From the NCBI GenBank assembly GCA_016650245.1, contig JAENWD010000297.1, forward strand, positions 1-40,513: a stretch of DNA of 40,513 nucleotides, in the 5' to 3' direction. Origin of the DNA: Vicinamibacteria bacterium (lineage in GTDB: Bacteria > Acidobacteriota > Vicinamibacteria > Vicinamibacterales > JAENWD01). The position numbers were made by a program, and so were the translations under genes. A model generated the notes under the pieces. The model worked only from the letters and a program-made list of their open reading frames with translations. It had not been told where the DNA came from and made no database searches. How positions within the stretch are numbered: the stretch's first letter is position 1; each line of letters starts with the position of its first letter. Positions 1-9,089 of the stretch are shown one piece after another.

Positions 1-1091
<1,091 letters not shown>

Positions 1092-1191
1092 GATGTGCGC
1101 TCGCTCTCGAATTAGGGGCTCTACCGCCCACGTCCGCCTTCGCGTCTTCGACGCTTCGGCGAGACAGGTAACTCGCCGGTCTGGTCCCTAG

Positions 1192-1238
1192 CCAACCAAG
1201 TCAGCGGTTGCTCGCCCTTGCCCAACCAAGTCAGCGGT
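1192..1238. repeat. Two direct copies of a 17-bp repeat in the tRNA-tuf spacer
   Basis: On the minus strand ACCGCTGACTTGGTTGG occurs exactly at 1208-1192 and at 1238-1222, a 30-bp period, between tRNA-Thr(GGT) and tuf. The rest of this 220-bp spacer (1092-1311) holds no ORF that I can support. It has further modules resembling the tRNA-Gly/tRNA-Thr spacer, such as a shared TGTCTCGCCG stretch. Function is unknown; an untranslated leader or processing element is possible. Confidence 0.75.
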
Positions 1239-1311
1239 CGGCCGCTACACCAACTCGCGTGCCTAGCCGAAGCTCGGCGCACTAGCTCGGCGCACTGCGC
1301 CGAGCGAAGGC

Positions 1312-1387
<76 letters not shown>

Positions 1388-1495
1388 CTGGTACTCAGTC
1401 CGCCTCCGCACCTTCGGCGCTACGGCGAGACAACCTTCGCCTGACCTCTTGCTCGCCTAGCCAAAGCGCGCTCGCGTAATCGGGCGCGCGAAGGC

Positions 1496-1570
1496 TGGAG
1501 CGGGAGACGGGGATCGAACCCGCGACCAACAGCTTGGAAGGCTGTGACTCTACCACTGAGTTACTCCCGC
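1496..1570 (-). tRNA. tRNA-Gly (anticodon TCC)
   Basis: The acceptor stem is GCGGGAG/CTCCCGC with discriminator T and an encoded CCA. The anticodon loop CTTCCAA gives TCC, and the T arm contains GGGTTCGATCCC. It is the third tRNA in the minus-strand operon, corresponding to glyT of the classical thrU-tyrU-glyT-thrT-tufB order. Confidence 0.97.
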
Positions 1571-1582
1571 AAAGTCCCAGTG

Positions 1583-1664
1583 TAAAGTGCTGAATGCAAA
1601 GTGCGAAGTGGGGTTGCAGCCTCGCGTCGTACTTGGCATCTCGCACTTGGCACTTCGCATTTCG
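1583..1664. repeat. Inverted pair of degenerate heptamer arrays between tRNA-Tyr and tRNA-Gly
   Basis: Four contiguous heptamers run on the plus strand at 1583-1610: TAAAGTG, CTGAATG, CAAAGTG, CGAAGTG. After a 19-bp gap, five contiguous heptamers of the same family occupy 1630-1664 on the minus strand: CGAAATG, CGAAGTG, CCAAGTG, CGAGATG, CCAAGTA. The arms can pair: 1596-1610 matches the complement of 1651-1665 at 13 of 15 positions. The spacer transcript could therefore fold into a hairpin, perhaps acting in tRNA processing or simply as a spreading intergenic repeat. Confidence 0.8.
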
Positions 1665-1676
1665 CCCTTTCACACA

Positions 1677-1763
1677 TGGTGGCGAGGGGAGGATTCGAAC
1701 CTCCGAAGCCGCTAGGGCGACAGATTTACAGTCTGCTGCGTTTGACCGCTCCGCAACCTCGCC
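1677..1763 (-). tRNA. tRNA-Tyr (anticodon GTA)
   Basis: This is a class II tRNA of 87 nt with a long variable arm. It begins GGCGAGGTTGCGGAGCGGTC, has the anticodon segment GACTGTAAATC, and ends CTCGCC-A-CCA with CCA encoded. It is the second tRNA of the operon, equivalent to tyrU. Confidence 0.97.
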
Positions 1764-1891
1764 GTGAGTCCTTGCTCGCGCAGGCGACACACCCTTTACG
1801 GAAGGCAACAACTGCTGCCCCCGGGGCCGCCGCGAGAAATTGTCGTAAGTCTTTTGAAATCAGCTACGTATGGCGTCTTACCCTGGCAGGC

Positions 1892-1903
1892 CCCAGGCCT
1901 GGG
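1892..1903. repeat. 12-bp perfect palindrome just downstream of tRNA-Thr(TGT)
   Basis: CCCAGGCCTGGG is a perfect palindrome inside the 147-bp spacer between tRNA-Thr(TGT) and tRNA-Tyr (1764-1910). It lies 7 bp past the encoded CCA on the transcribed strand, with nearby CCTGG/CCAGG half-sites. It might form a small processing hairpin. I see no gene in this spacer. Confidence 0.4.
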
Positions 1904-1910
1904 ACAGCAC

Positions 1911-1987
1911 TGGAGCTGGCGGAGGGATTCGAACCCCCGACCGGCTGATTACAAATCAGCTGCTCTACCGGACTGAGCTACGCCAGC
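1911..1987 (-). tRNA. tRNA-Thr (anticodon TGT)
   Basis: The first gene of the operon. The acceptor stem is GCTGGCG/CGCCAGC with discriminator T and an encoded CCA. The anticodon loop TTTGTAA gives TGT, and the T arm contains GGGTTCGAATCCC. Its place as promoter-proximal gene matches thrU of the tufB operon. Confidence 0.97.
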
Positions 1988-2001
1988 CGGACAAAGACGC
2001 G

Positions 2002-2031
2002 AGTCTAGCACGTCCCGTGCCACGAAGGCAA
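2002..2031 (-). promoter_or_regulatory. Likely sigma-70-type promoter of the tRNA-tuf operon
   Basis: On the minus strand TTGCCT (2031-2026) and TAGACT (2007-2002) are separated by 18 bp. The -10 lies 14 bp before the mature 5' end of tRNA-Thr(TGT), giving a leader of only a few nucleotides. It is followed by a GC-rich CGCG discriminator, as is common for growth-regulated stable-RNA promoters. A better -35 match (TTGACA, 2054-2049) lies too far away. Confidence 0.55.
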
Positions 2032-2154
2032 CCAGCCTTCGGCCTGCGTGTCAAGCCTTCGGCCCGCGCGCCACCCGACGAACTGCCGCGCTGACACGCC
2101 CAGGCCCGGCATCCGGAACTCCCCATTATCCTGTACTCTGGCCGTCCGACGCTA

Positions 2155-3525
2155 ATGCCCTCCGCGTTCCGGGTTCTCCACGCCCTCCACGACTACCTCC
2201 CACGGCATCAGGCGGGTTCTGAGATCTACGTCGCTCAACTGTGCGCCGCGCAACGCCGTGCGGGCCTGCGGCCGACGGTGCTGGCCGCCGAATTCGATCC
2301 TGCGCGGGTTCACGGCCAACTCGCCTGGCGCTCGCACGACGGCGTGCCGGTGGCCGAAGTGGCCAACACGTGGCAATTCGCCAGCTTCGACGGCAGCTAT
2401 CGCGACCCGGCGCTGGCGGCGACCCTCGGGCACGTGCTCGACATCGTGCAGCCGCACGTGCTGCACGTGCACAACCTGCTCAACCTGTCCTTCGAGCTGC
2501 CGTCGCTGGCGCGCGCGCGCGGAATCGCCGTGGCCGCCACGCTGCACGACTACACGCTGGTGTGCCCGTCCGGGGGCCAGCGCATCCATCGCGCCGAGTC
2601 GCACGTGTGCCACGTCATCGAGCCGGCGCGTTGCGCGCGCTGCTTTCCGGCATCGCCGTTTCACGCGCAGTTGCGGTTCGGCCAGCTCGCCCGCCACGCA
2701 CCCGCACGGGCGCTGGGCCGGCTGGCCGCGGCGATGCGGAATCGTGCGCCGCGTGCGACGACGGCGGCTGGCGCCGCGCTTGGGCGCACGACGGATGGTG
2801 CCATTGACGCCGCGACGATCGAACAGCGACTGGCCGCGGCGCGCACGGCCTTCGCACACTTTGACGTCGTCGTCGCGCCGTCGGCCTCGCTGGCGCGCGA
2901 GTATGCGACGCTGGGCTTCCCTACCGAGCGCGTGATCGTCTCCGACTACGGGTTCGTCCCCCTTGCGAGACAGCCGCGCGTGGCCGACCCCGACCGGCGA
3001 TTGCGCGTCGGCTTTGTGGGCACGCTGGCCTGGCACAAAGGCGCCGACCTGGCGGTCGACGCGATCAGGCGCCTGCCCGCCGACCGCGTGGACCTCCGCA
3101 TCTTCGGCGACCCCGGGGTCTTCCCGGAGTACTCCGCCGCACTCCAGCAGCGTGCGCTGGGCCTGCCTGTGCACTTCATGGGCCGCTTCGATCACGATCG
3201 CGCCGAGGCGATCTTCGCGCAGATGGACGTGCTGGTCGTCGCCTCCCGCTGGCTCGAGAACTCGCCGCTGGTGATCCACGAGGCGTTCATGACGGGCGTG
3301 CCGGTCATCGGCGCTGCCATCGGCGGCATCGTGGACCTGCTGGACCACGGGCACGGCATCCTGATCGCCCCCGACGACCCGGATGCGCTGGCCTCCGCAC
3401 TGCGCGGACTGATCGATGCGCCATCGCGACTCGACGAGCTGGCGCGCGCCGCGCCGCCCGTCAAGACAATCGAGCAAGACGCGGCCGAGTGGATCCAGCG
3501 TTACATCGCGGTGGCCGCCTCGTGA
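2155..3525 (+). CDS. GT4 family glycosyltransferase
   Basis: A 456-residue GT-B fold enzyme that should transfer a sugar from a nucleotide-sugar donor to a growing glycan in the cytoplasm. The N-terminal half starts RVLHALHDYLPRHQAGSE, the usual GT4 opening with a Gly-rich acceptor-side loop. The C-terminal half has the donor-binding Rossmann elements LRVGFVGTLAWHKGADLAVD and SRWLENSPLVIHEAFMTGVP, including the E-x7-E-like segment. The ATG at 2155 has only a weak ribosome site. The stop overlaps the next start (TGATG), so it is translationally coupled to the GT2 gene. Donor and acceptor cannot be predicted. It is transcribed divergently from the tRNA operon. Confidence 0.9.
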   Translation: MPSAFRVLHALHDYLPRHQAGSEIYVAQLCAAQRRAGLRPTVLAAEFDPARVHGQLAWRSHDGVPVAEVANTWQFASFDGSYRDPALAATLGHVLDIVQPHVLHVHNLLNLSFELPSLARARGIAVAATLHDYTLVCPSGGQRIHRAESHVCHVIEPARCARCFPASPFHAQLRFGQLARHAPARALGRLAAAMRNRAPRATTAAGAALGRTTDGAIDAATIEQRLAAARTAFAHFDVVVAPSASLAREYATLGFPTERVIVSDYGFVPLARQPRVADPDRRLRVGFVGTLAWHKGADLAVDAIRRLPADRVDLRIFGDPGVFPEYSAALQQRALGLPVHFMGRFDHDRAEAIFAQMDVLVVASRWLENSPLVIHEAFMTGVPVIGAAIGGIVDLLDHGHGILIAPDDPDALASALRGLIDAPSRLDELARAAPPVKTIEQDAAEWIQRYIAVAAS

Positions 3526-4457
3526 TGCGCGAGGTCTCGATCGTGGTGCCGACGCGCAACGGCGCGGCGACCCTGCCGGCCTTGCTCGACGCCATCACGT
3601 CGCAGAACGACACGGCCGCGCGCGAGCTGATCGTCGTCGACTCCGGTTCCACCGATGGCACGCTGGACGTGGTCCGGGCCGCCGCCGACCAGGTGATCAC
3701 GATCGCGCCGAACCGCTTCAACCACGGCACCTCACGAAATCTGGGCGTCGGGCGCGCATCGGGCCGCTTCGTCGTGCTGACCGTGCAGGACGCCCGGCCC
3801 CTCACGCGGGACTGGCTGACCCACCTGCTCGCGCCCCTGCGCCAGGACGACCGTGTCGCGGGCGCCTTCGCGCGCCAGGTGCTGCACCCCGGGGCCAGCG
3901 CCGTGACGCGCGACCAGCTTTCCAGGTGGGTGGCCTCGCAGGACACGCCTCGGCTGATGACGCTGGACCCGGAGACGTTTGCGGCACTGCCGCCGGTCGA
4001 TCGCCTGATGCGCTGCGCTTTTGACAACGTGTGCTCGGCTGTGCGGCGCTCGGTGTGGGAGACGTCGCCGTTTCCGGCGACGCCGATTGCCGAGGACCTG
4101 GAGTGGAGTCGCAACGTGCTGCTCTCGGGTCATGCCATCGCATACGCGCCCGACGCCGTCGTCGAGCACTCGCACGATCGCGGCGCGCGGTACGAGCTGG
4201 CGCGCACCTGGGTCTTGCATCAGCAACTGCAGCGCCTGTTCGGCCTCCGCTCGGTGCCCACGGTGGGGGCGTTGGCGCGTAGTGTCGCCTCGACGGTGCG
4301 AGCAAATCGGCAGCTTGCTGGCGCGGCGGGTGTGCCCACCGGCTCGGCCGACTGGCGACGCGCCGTCGGTCTGGGCGTGGCGTGGCCGCTGGGACAGTTT
4401 CTCGGTGGATGGACGGCCGCGCGAGGCCGCCCACACTGGCGGCCACGAGGCGTGTGA
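3525..4457 (+). CDS. GT2 family glycosyltransferase
   Basis: A 310-residue GT-A enzyme. It opens REVSIVVPTRNGAATLPALL and has the nucleotide-binding IVVDSGSTDGT segment near residues 35-45 and a LTVQDARPL stretch where GT2 enzymes carry the metal-binding D-x-D/QDA element. It resembles rhamnosyltransferase-type GT2 proteins. I chose the ATG at 3525 because it overlaps the preceding stop by 1 bp and starts exactly at the conserved first strand; an upstream in-frame start at 3489 would add non-homologous residues. The stop at 4457 again overlaps the next ATG. Substrate is unknown. Confidence 0.9.
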   Translation: MREVSIVVPTRNGAATLPALLDAITSQNDTAARELIVVDSGSTDGTLDVVRAAADQVITIAPNRFNHGTSRNLGVGRASGRFVVLTVQDARPLTRDWLTHLLAPLRQDDRVAGAFARQVLHPGASAVTRDQLSRWVASQDTPRLMTLDPETFAALPPVDRLMRCAFDNVCSAVRRSVWETSPFPATPIAEDLEWSRNVLLSGHAIAYAPDAVVEHSHDRGARYELARTWVLHQQLQRLFGLRSVPTVGALARSVASTVRANRQLAGAAGVPTGSADWRRAVGLGVAWPLGQFLGGWTAARGRPHWRPRGV

Positions 4458-6727
4458 TGCGCGTGCTGCAGATCGTGCACGGCTATCCGCCGCACGGACA
4501 CGGCGGAGCGGAGCTGTACGCCGAGTCGGTCGCGACGCGCCTTGCCGCGCGCTGGGGCGATGCCGTCACGGTGCTCACGCGCGAGCACATTGCAGAGGCC
4601 CCGGAATTCCGCGTGCGGAAGGAAGCCCGCGACGGGCTGGACGTGTTCTGGATCAACAACACGTTCCGAACCACGCGCCGCTTCACGGACACGTACGTCA
4701 ACCCGCGCATCGCCGCGCGTGCCTCGCACGTCATCGACGCTGTCCTCCCCGATGTCGCCCACATCCATCACCTGACGTGCCTGTCTACGACGATCGTCGA
4801 CGAGCTGGCGCGGCGCGGCATCCCCGTGGTGCTGACGCTGCACGACTACTGGCTGCTCTGCCACCGTGGCCAATTGCTCGACCGGACGCTGGCGCGCTGC
4901 GACGGTCCAGGCGAGCACGGGTGCGCGCGGTGTACCGGCGTCGAAGGCGGGGCGCCGCTGGCGTTTGCCGGGGCGCGGCTGCTGCGTCGGCTCGGTCGCG
5001 GTGTGCCCTCGGCCGTGCGCGCGCGCCTGCGTGTTGCGGCTGGACGCACCCAGGCCGCGCTCGTGTCAGAGAGCGCCGCCCGCGAGTCGTCCCTGCGACG
5101 GCTGGCGCACATGCGCGAGCGGTTCGGGCTCGTGTCGATGGCGTTGGCGCCGTCGGCGCACGTGCGGGACCGGTTCGTGCGCACCGGGTTCGTCAACGTG
5201 CCGATCGTCGTCTCCGAATACGGCGTGGCCCCCAGCGCGCGCCCCGAGCGGAGCGGTCCTGTGGGGCCCCCGCTTCGGCTGGGATTTGCCGGGGCGCTGA
5301 TGGTGTCCAAAGCCCCGCACCTGCTGGCTGAGGCCGCCGCCGCGCTCCCGGAAGGATCAGTGGCCGTTGAGGTCTACGGCGCGCCGGCGTCGTATCACGG
5401 CGACGACACGTACACGCGGGATCTCGATCGGCGCCTGTCGCATCCGGCCATCACCCGGCATGGCCCGATCGCACATGCCGATGTGCCACGGGTCCTTGCC
5501 TCGCTCGACGCGCTGGTGTTCCCCTCCGTGTGGGAGGAGACCAGCGGTATCGGCGCACGAGAGGCGCTGGCGGCTGGAGTCCCTGTGGTCGCGTCTCGCA
5601 TCGGTGGCATCCCGGAAACGGTGCGCCACGACGTCAACGGCTTGCTGTTCGAGCCCGGCGACGCCTCGGATCTGGCGCGTCAGATTCGCCGGCTGCTCGA
5701 CGAGCCCGGCCTGCTCGATCGCCTCCGCGACGGCTGCCAGACGCCGCGCACGCTGGACGACGACGTCGACGCGACGCGCGGCCTCTATCACGACCTGGTG
5801 CGGCGTTCCACGACCCAACGGGCGGCCCCATCGCAGACCTCTGCAACCGATGCGGTCCCTTCTGTCGCCGCCGTCGTCCTCAACTACCGCACGCCTGGCC
5901 AGACCGCGGTGGCGGTCGAGATGCTGCGCCGATCGGACACGCGCCTGGCGCCGCTCATCGTTGTGGACAACGGCGACGGGGTGGACTGCGGCGTGGCGCT
6001 TGCCGCCGTCGGCGGCGAGGTCGCCCTTCGAGCAACCGGCGGCAATCTCGGCTTCTCCGCAGGATGCAACGTCGGCATCCGCGACGCCCTGACGGCGGGC
6101 GCCGACGCGGTGCTGCTGGTCAACAGTGACGTGATCGTCCCTCCAGACTGCGTGACGTTACTGATGGACGCCATGCGCCGGCAACCACGGCCCGGCATCA
6201 TCGCGCCGGTCGTGCGGAGCCGTGTCTGGCCCGACCGCGTGTTGTCGGCCGGCATCGACTACGACTCCGCCACCGGGCGCGTGCGGCATCGACTCGAGCC
6301 ACCGGACGGCCGTGAGGTCGCGTCGGTCAGCGGATGCGCGATGCTCGTGCACCGCCTGGTCTTCGATCGGATCGGCCTTCTGCCCGAGGAGTACTTCTTC
6401 TCGTTCGAGGACATCGCGTTTTGTCTGCGCGCGCGCGCCGCAGGGTTCGACGTCGGGCTCGAACCACTCGCCACCGTGTACCACGAAGGCAGCGGCACGA
6501 TGGGGACCAGCCCCAGGCGGCTCTACTACGCGGCGCGCAATCACTTGCGGCTCGGCGCCCAGACTCCGGCGCGCTCACCGTGGCATCGCCTGGGGCGACA
6601 GTACGCGATCGCCGGCTACAACCTCGCGCACGCGGTGACAGCTCGTGGCGGAGCCCTGCCGACACGGCTGGCCGCTGTCACGCGAGGCATCGCCGACCAC
6701 CTGCGCGGGCGCTACGGTGAGGGCTGA
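4457..6727 (+). CDS. Two-domain GT4-GT2 glycosyltransferase fusion
   Basis: A 756-residue protein joining two complete glycosyltransferases. Residues 1 to about 440 are GT4: RVLQIVHGYPPHGHGGAELY at the start, then LRLGFAGALMVSKAPHLL and FPSVWEETSGIGAREALAAG, with the E-x7-E element. Residues from about 470 to the end are GT2: AVVLNYRTPGQTAVAV, IVVDNGDG, a NSDV metal motif, and the GNLGFSAGCNVGI loop typical of WbbL-like rhamnosyltransferases. Such fusions suggest that two consecutive sugars are added by one polypeptide. The ATG at 4457 overlaps the previous stop. The 3' end overlaps the tail of the convergent frameshifted gene by 16 bp. Confidence 0.9.
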   Translation: MRVLQIVHGYPPHGHGGAELYAESVATRLAARWGDAVTVLTREHIAEAPEFRVRKEARDGLDVFWINNTFRTTRRFTDTYVNPRIAARASHVIDAVLPDVAHIHHLTCLSTTIVDELARRGIPVVLTLHDYWLLCHRGQLLDRTLARCDGPGEHGCARCTGVEGGAPLAFAGARLLRRLGRGVPSAVRARLRVAAGRTQAALVSESAARESSLRRLAHMRERFGLVSMALAPSAHVRDRFVRTGFVNVPIVVSEYGVAPSARPERSGPVGPPLRLGFAGALMVSKAPHLLAEAAAALPEGSVAVEVYGAPASYHGDDTYTRDLDRRLSHPAITRHGPIAHADVPRVLASLDALVFPSVWEETSGIGAREALAAGVPVVASRIGGIPETVRHDVNGLLFEPGDASDLARQIRRLLDEPGLLDRLRDGCQTPRTLDDDVDATRGLYHDLVRRSTTQRAAPSQTSATDAVPSVAAVVLNYRTPGQTAVAVEMLRRSDTRLAPLIVVDNGDGVDCGVALAAVGGEVALRATGGNLGFSAGCNVGIRDALTAGADAVLLVNSDVIVPPDCVTLLMDAMRRQPRPGIIAPVVRSRVWPDRVLSAGIDYDSATGRVRHRLEPPDGREVASVSGCAMLVHRLVFDRIGLLPEEYFFSFEDIAFCLRARAAGFDVGLEPLATVYHEGSGTMGTSPRRLYYAARNHLRLGAQTPARSPWHRLGRQYAIAGYNLAHAVTARGGALPTRLAAVTRGIADHLRGRYGEG

Positions 6728-7270
6728 GCGGACCTGGCCGACGCCAGATCGCGCGCGACGAACCAGATCGCGGCCAGACAGAGGACGGCTTCAAACGGGC
6801 TCAGCAGGTGAAACCAGCGCCCGCCGGGCGTGAGGCGATAGAAGGGCCGCTGGACCAGCGGTCCAGACGCCAGCGCAACCAGTCCGGCCACCGCCAGCGC
6901 GCCGGCGACGCGCGTCGCCGACAGCACAGGTTCGGCCACCGGCGCACGCCGCATGCGAACCACGACGAGCACCCCCAGAGCCGCACCCACCGCGTTGAGC
7001 ACGACGTCGTTCCAGTCCAGGCGCGATGACGGCGCCCAGACACACCAGGGCGCGGCGCACGCCGGCACCGTGCGCCGATGGCAGCCAGAGCCATGCCGCG
7101 CTCGCCATGCCGCCAACCAGGAACACCACGCGCGTCACCGTGTCGTATTGGGTGAAACCGTAGCGTCGGGCGAGGCCGTCGAAGACGTCGGTGACCGGCA
7201 GGTGCAGGAAGAAGTTGAAGGCGACCAGTGCGGTAACCCACCACCGCCCGGCGCGCCAGGCGGAGTTCAC
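6712..7270 (-). pseudogene. VanZ-like membrane protein broken by a frameshift near 7020
   Basis: Translation from the GTG at 7270 gives a membrane protein (RWWVTALVAFNFFLHLPV, RVVFLVGGMASAAWLWLP) up to about residue 82. The sensible continuation, LDWNDVVLNAVGAALGV and two more hydrophobic segments, lies in the next frame and stops at 6712. Removing one base of the GG at 7020-7021 (CC on the coding strand) would give one protein of about 185 residues. The D-W-x-D-x-x-x-N-x-x-G pattern resembles the VanZ family; that family call is tentative. The start overlaps the upstream GT2 stop (GTGA), so the intact gene belonged to this operon. It could be true decay or a sequencing/assembly error. Confidence 0.6.
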
Positions 7271-7989
7271 GGATGCTCGCCCGGCACGACCCCGCGCAGC
7301 GGCGTGAGCGCGATCGCAAGCGCGATACGGGCAGCCGCCACGACCAACCGCCCGGGCGTGAGCGTCGTGCGACCCGCCAGACGGGGTCGCTGCTGAATCG
7401 GCACTTCACACACCGTCAAGCCATGGCGATGCAGGAGCAATCGGAGCTCGACTTCCGGGTAGCCCCCCGGATGATGCGAGGTCAGCAGCCGGAGCGCGCG
7501 CGGGCCGAATGCACAGAAGCCCGAGGTCGCATCCGTCACCGGACGGCCGGTGATGGCCGACAGCACAAGGGCCAGGCCCCGCTGTGCCACGCGTCGCAAC
7601 GCCCCGGCAGGGCCGGGCCTGCGACCCGCGTACCGGGTGCCGATGACGACGTCGGCTTCCCCGCGAAGCACCGGTCCGGCAATCGCCGCGATGTCCCGCG
7701 CGTCGTGCTGGCCGTCGCCGTCGATGCGCACCACCGTGCCGTAACCAAGCGACGCGGCGCGCCGCAGTCCCGCGCGCACGGCCGTGCCAAGCCCGACGCG
7801 CTGCAGCAATCGCAGGCTGTCCACGCCGTGGGCGGCCAGCACCGCCGGTGTGTCGTCCACCGACCCGTCGTCGACGACGAGCAGATCGACGCCTGGCATG
7901 ATCGCGCGCACTTCATTCACCACTGCGGGCAGGCAGTCGGCCTCGTTGTGCGCCGGCACGAGCACGAGGAAGCGGTCGGCCGGGCTCAT
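7267..7989 (-). CDS. GT2 glycosyltransferase, polyprenol-phosphate sugar synthase type
   Basis: A 240-residue GT2 enzyme resembling dolichyl/undecaprenyl-phosphate mannose or glucose synthases: RFLVLVPAHNEADCLPAVV, LLVVDDGSVDDT, GLGTAVRAGLRRA, and the metal-binding RIDGDGQHD motif, then TDATSGFCAFG. Such enzymes load a sugar on a lipid carrier, which a membrane GT-C enzyme then uses; a GT-C gene sits at 10318-12090. The ATG at 7989 overlaps the preceding gene by ATGA; longer in-frame N-terminal extensions are non-homologous. The C-terminus has a weakly hydrophobic segment but no clear pair of membrane helices. Confidence 0.88.
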   Translation of the reverse strand: MSPADRFLVLVPAHNEADCLPAVVNEVRAIMPGVDLLVVDDGSVDDTPAVLAAHGVDSLRLLQRVGLGTAVRAGLRRAASLGYGTVVRIDGDGQHDARDIAAIAGPVLRGEADVVIGTRYAGRRPGPAGALRRVAQRGLALVLSAITGRPVTDATSGFCAFGPRALRLLTSHHPGGYPEVELRLLLHRHGLTVCEVPIQQRPRLAGRTTLTPGRLVVAAARIALAIALTPLRGVVPGEHP

Positions 7990-9089
7990 GGCTCTTCCGC
8001 CACCGGCATGGGCATCACGCGGCGTTGGGCCGCGCGCGGGTGCATGCTGTGCGCGGGCGCCAACGGCGCGCCGGCGATCCGGCGCGTGAGCCATCGCGCC
8101 ATGGCGGCCACCCATGCGAGATCGCGAAGCAGATGCACGACGGGAAAGAGCAACGCGGCCGGGTCGCGCCATCGCCGGGCCGCTGCGATCCCGGCAGCGG
8201 CCCGCTCGGCGACCAGAAGTCCGAGCAACGCGGCCGCACCGAGCGACCACGGGAGCACAGGGCGCGCAAGGAGCCAGGACAGGCCGGCACACAGCAGCAA
8301 CACGAGCGCCGCGGCCATCAGCACGGGGTGCGCCATCATCATGGGCGGCGAGACGGCGTCACCCCGCAGGCGGTTGCGGTGCCTGGTCAGCAAGTCGATG
8401 CGCCCGTAGCCAAAACCGTACTGCTGCGTGAGGTAGCCCGCCACGCCGTCGCGCCAGCGATGTACGCTTGCGGCCTGGCGACGAATCACCAGGCGGTAGC
8501 CGGCGGCGATCAGGCGATAGCTCAGGTCGTTGTCGTAGCCGTAGCCCAGCGTCTCGTCGAGCAGGCCGACCTGGCGCAGGGCCTCGAGCCGCCACACGAC
8601 GTTGCCGGTGCACACGTGGTCGGTGACGCCGTGGCCGATGCGCGCATAGCGTTGCTCGAGGTCGATCGACATCACGCGCGCCAGCGCCGGGGCGGCCGGG
8701 TCGGTGACATACCAGCCCTGGGCGGCGGCCACGCGTGGATCGCACAGCGCGTCGATGAGGGCGTCGAGCCAGCCGGGCTGCACGATCACGTCCTGATCGA
8801 CCTGCGCGACCACATCGAAGCGCGCCAGACGCAGCCCGGTGTTCACCGCGGCGGCGGCCCCACGGCGTGGCCCATCGATCACGTGGAGATTCGCATCGCC
8901 AATCCGGCGGCAGGCCTCGACCGACTCGTCGCGGCTGCCGTCGTCGATCACGAGGATCTCATGCGGCCGATCCCCCACTTCGGCGCGGATCGCACCCAGC
9001 ACGTCGGGCAGCCACCGCGCGCCGTTGAGCACGGGCACGACCACCGAGACCGGGGCATCAGCGAGCGAGGACTTCGCGATAGAGGGCAT
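7986..9089 (-). CDS. GT2 glycosyltransferase with C-terminal membrane helices
   Basis: A 367-residue GT2 protein. The catalytic domain runs from VSVVVPVLNGARWLPDVL through ILVIDDGSRDES and AQVDQDVIV, with the acceptor-side motif GYGYDNDLSYRL and the RWRDG segment in the place of the GT2 QxxRW-like element. Residues from about 240 onward include hydrophobic spans (MMMAHPVLMAAALVLLLCAG and others), suggesting membrane anchoring. Layout resembles mycofactocin-type or cellulose-synthase-like GT2 proteins, but the substrate is unknown. The start overlaps the end of the upstream GT4 gene by 32 bp, which is rather long, so the true start could be further downstream. The stop overlaps the next ATG. 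Confidence 0.85.
   Translation of the reverse strand: MPSIAKSSLADAPVSVVVPVLNGARWLPDVLGAIRAEVGDRPHEILVIDDGSRDESVEACRRIGDANLHVIDGPRRGAAAAVNTGLRLARFDVVAQVDQDVIVQPGWLDALIDALCDPRVAAAQGWYVTDPAAPALARVMSIDLEQRYARIGHGVTDHVCTGNVVWRLEALRQVGLLDETLGYGYDNDLSYRLIAAGYRLVIRRQAASVHRWRDGVAGYLTQQYGFGYGRIDLLTRHRNRLRGDAVSPPMMMAHPVLMAAALVLLLCAGLSWLLARPVLPWSLGAAALLGLLVAERAAAGIAAARRWRDPAALLFPVVHLLRDLAWVAAMARWLTRRIAGAPLAPAHSMHPRAAQRRVMPMPVAEEP

Noticed and set aside
1583-1664. CRISPR-like array
   Set aside because: Repeats are only 7 bp, contiguous, degenerate and inverted halfway; there are no spacers and no cas genes.
2049-2054. TTGACA on the minus strand as the -35 of the tRNA operon
   Set aside because: No -10 box lies 16-19 bp downstream; the pair TTGCCT-N18-TAGACT fits the tRNA start better.
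2152-3477. Long antisense frame (441 codons) opposite the first GT4 gene, and similar long antisense frames opposite other genes (for example 20304-22199, 36504-38315, 38679-40067)
   Set aside because: They mirror the codon positions of strongly supported genes in GC-rich DNA, are rich in R/H/Q/A and show no family motifs.
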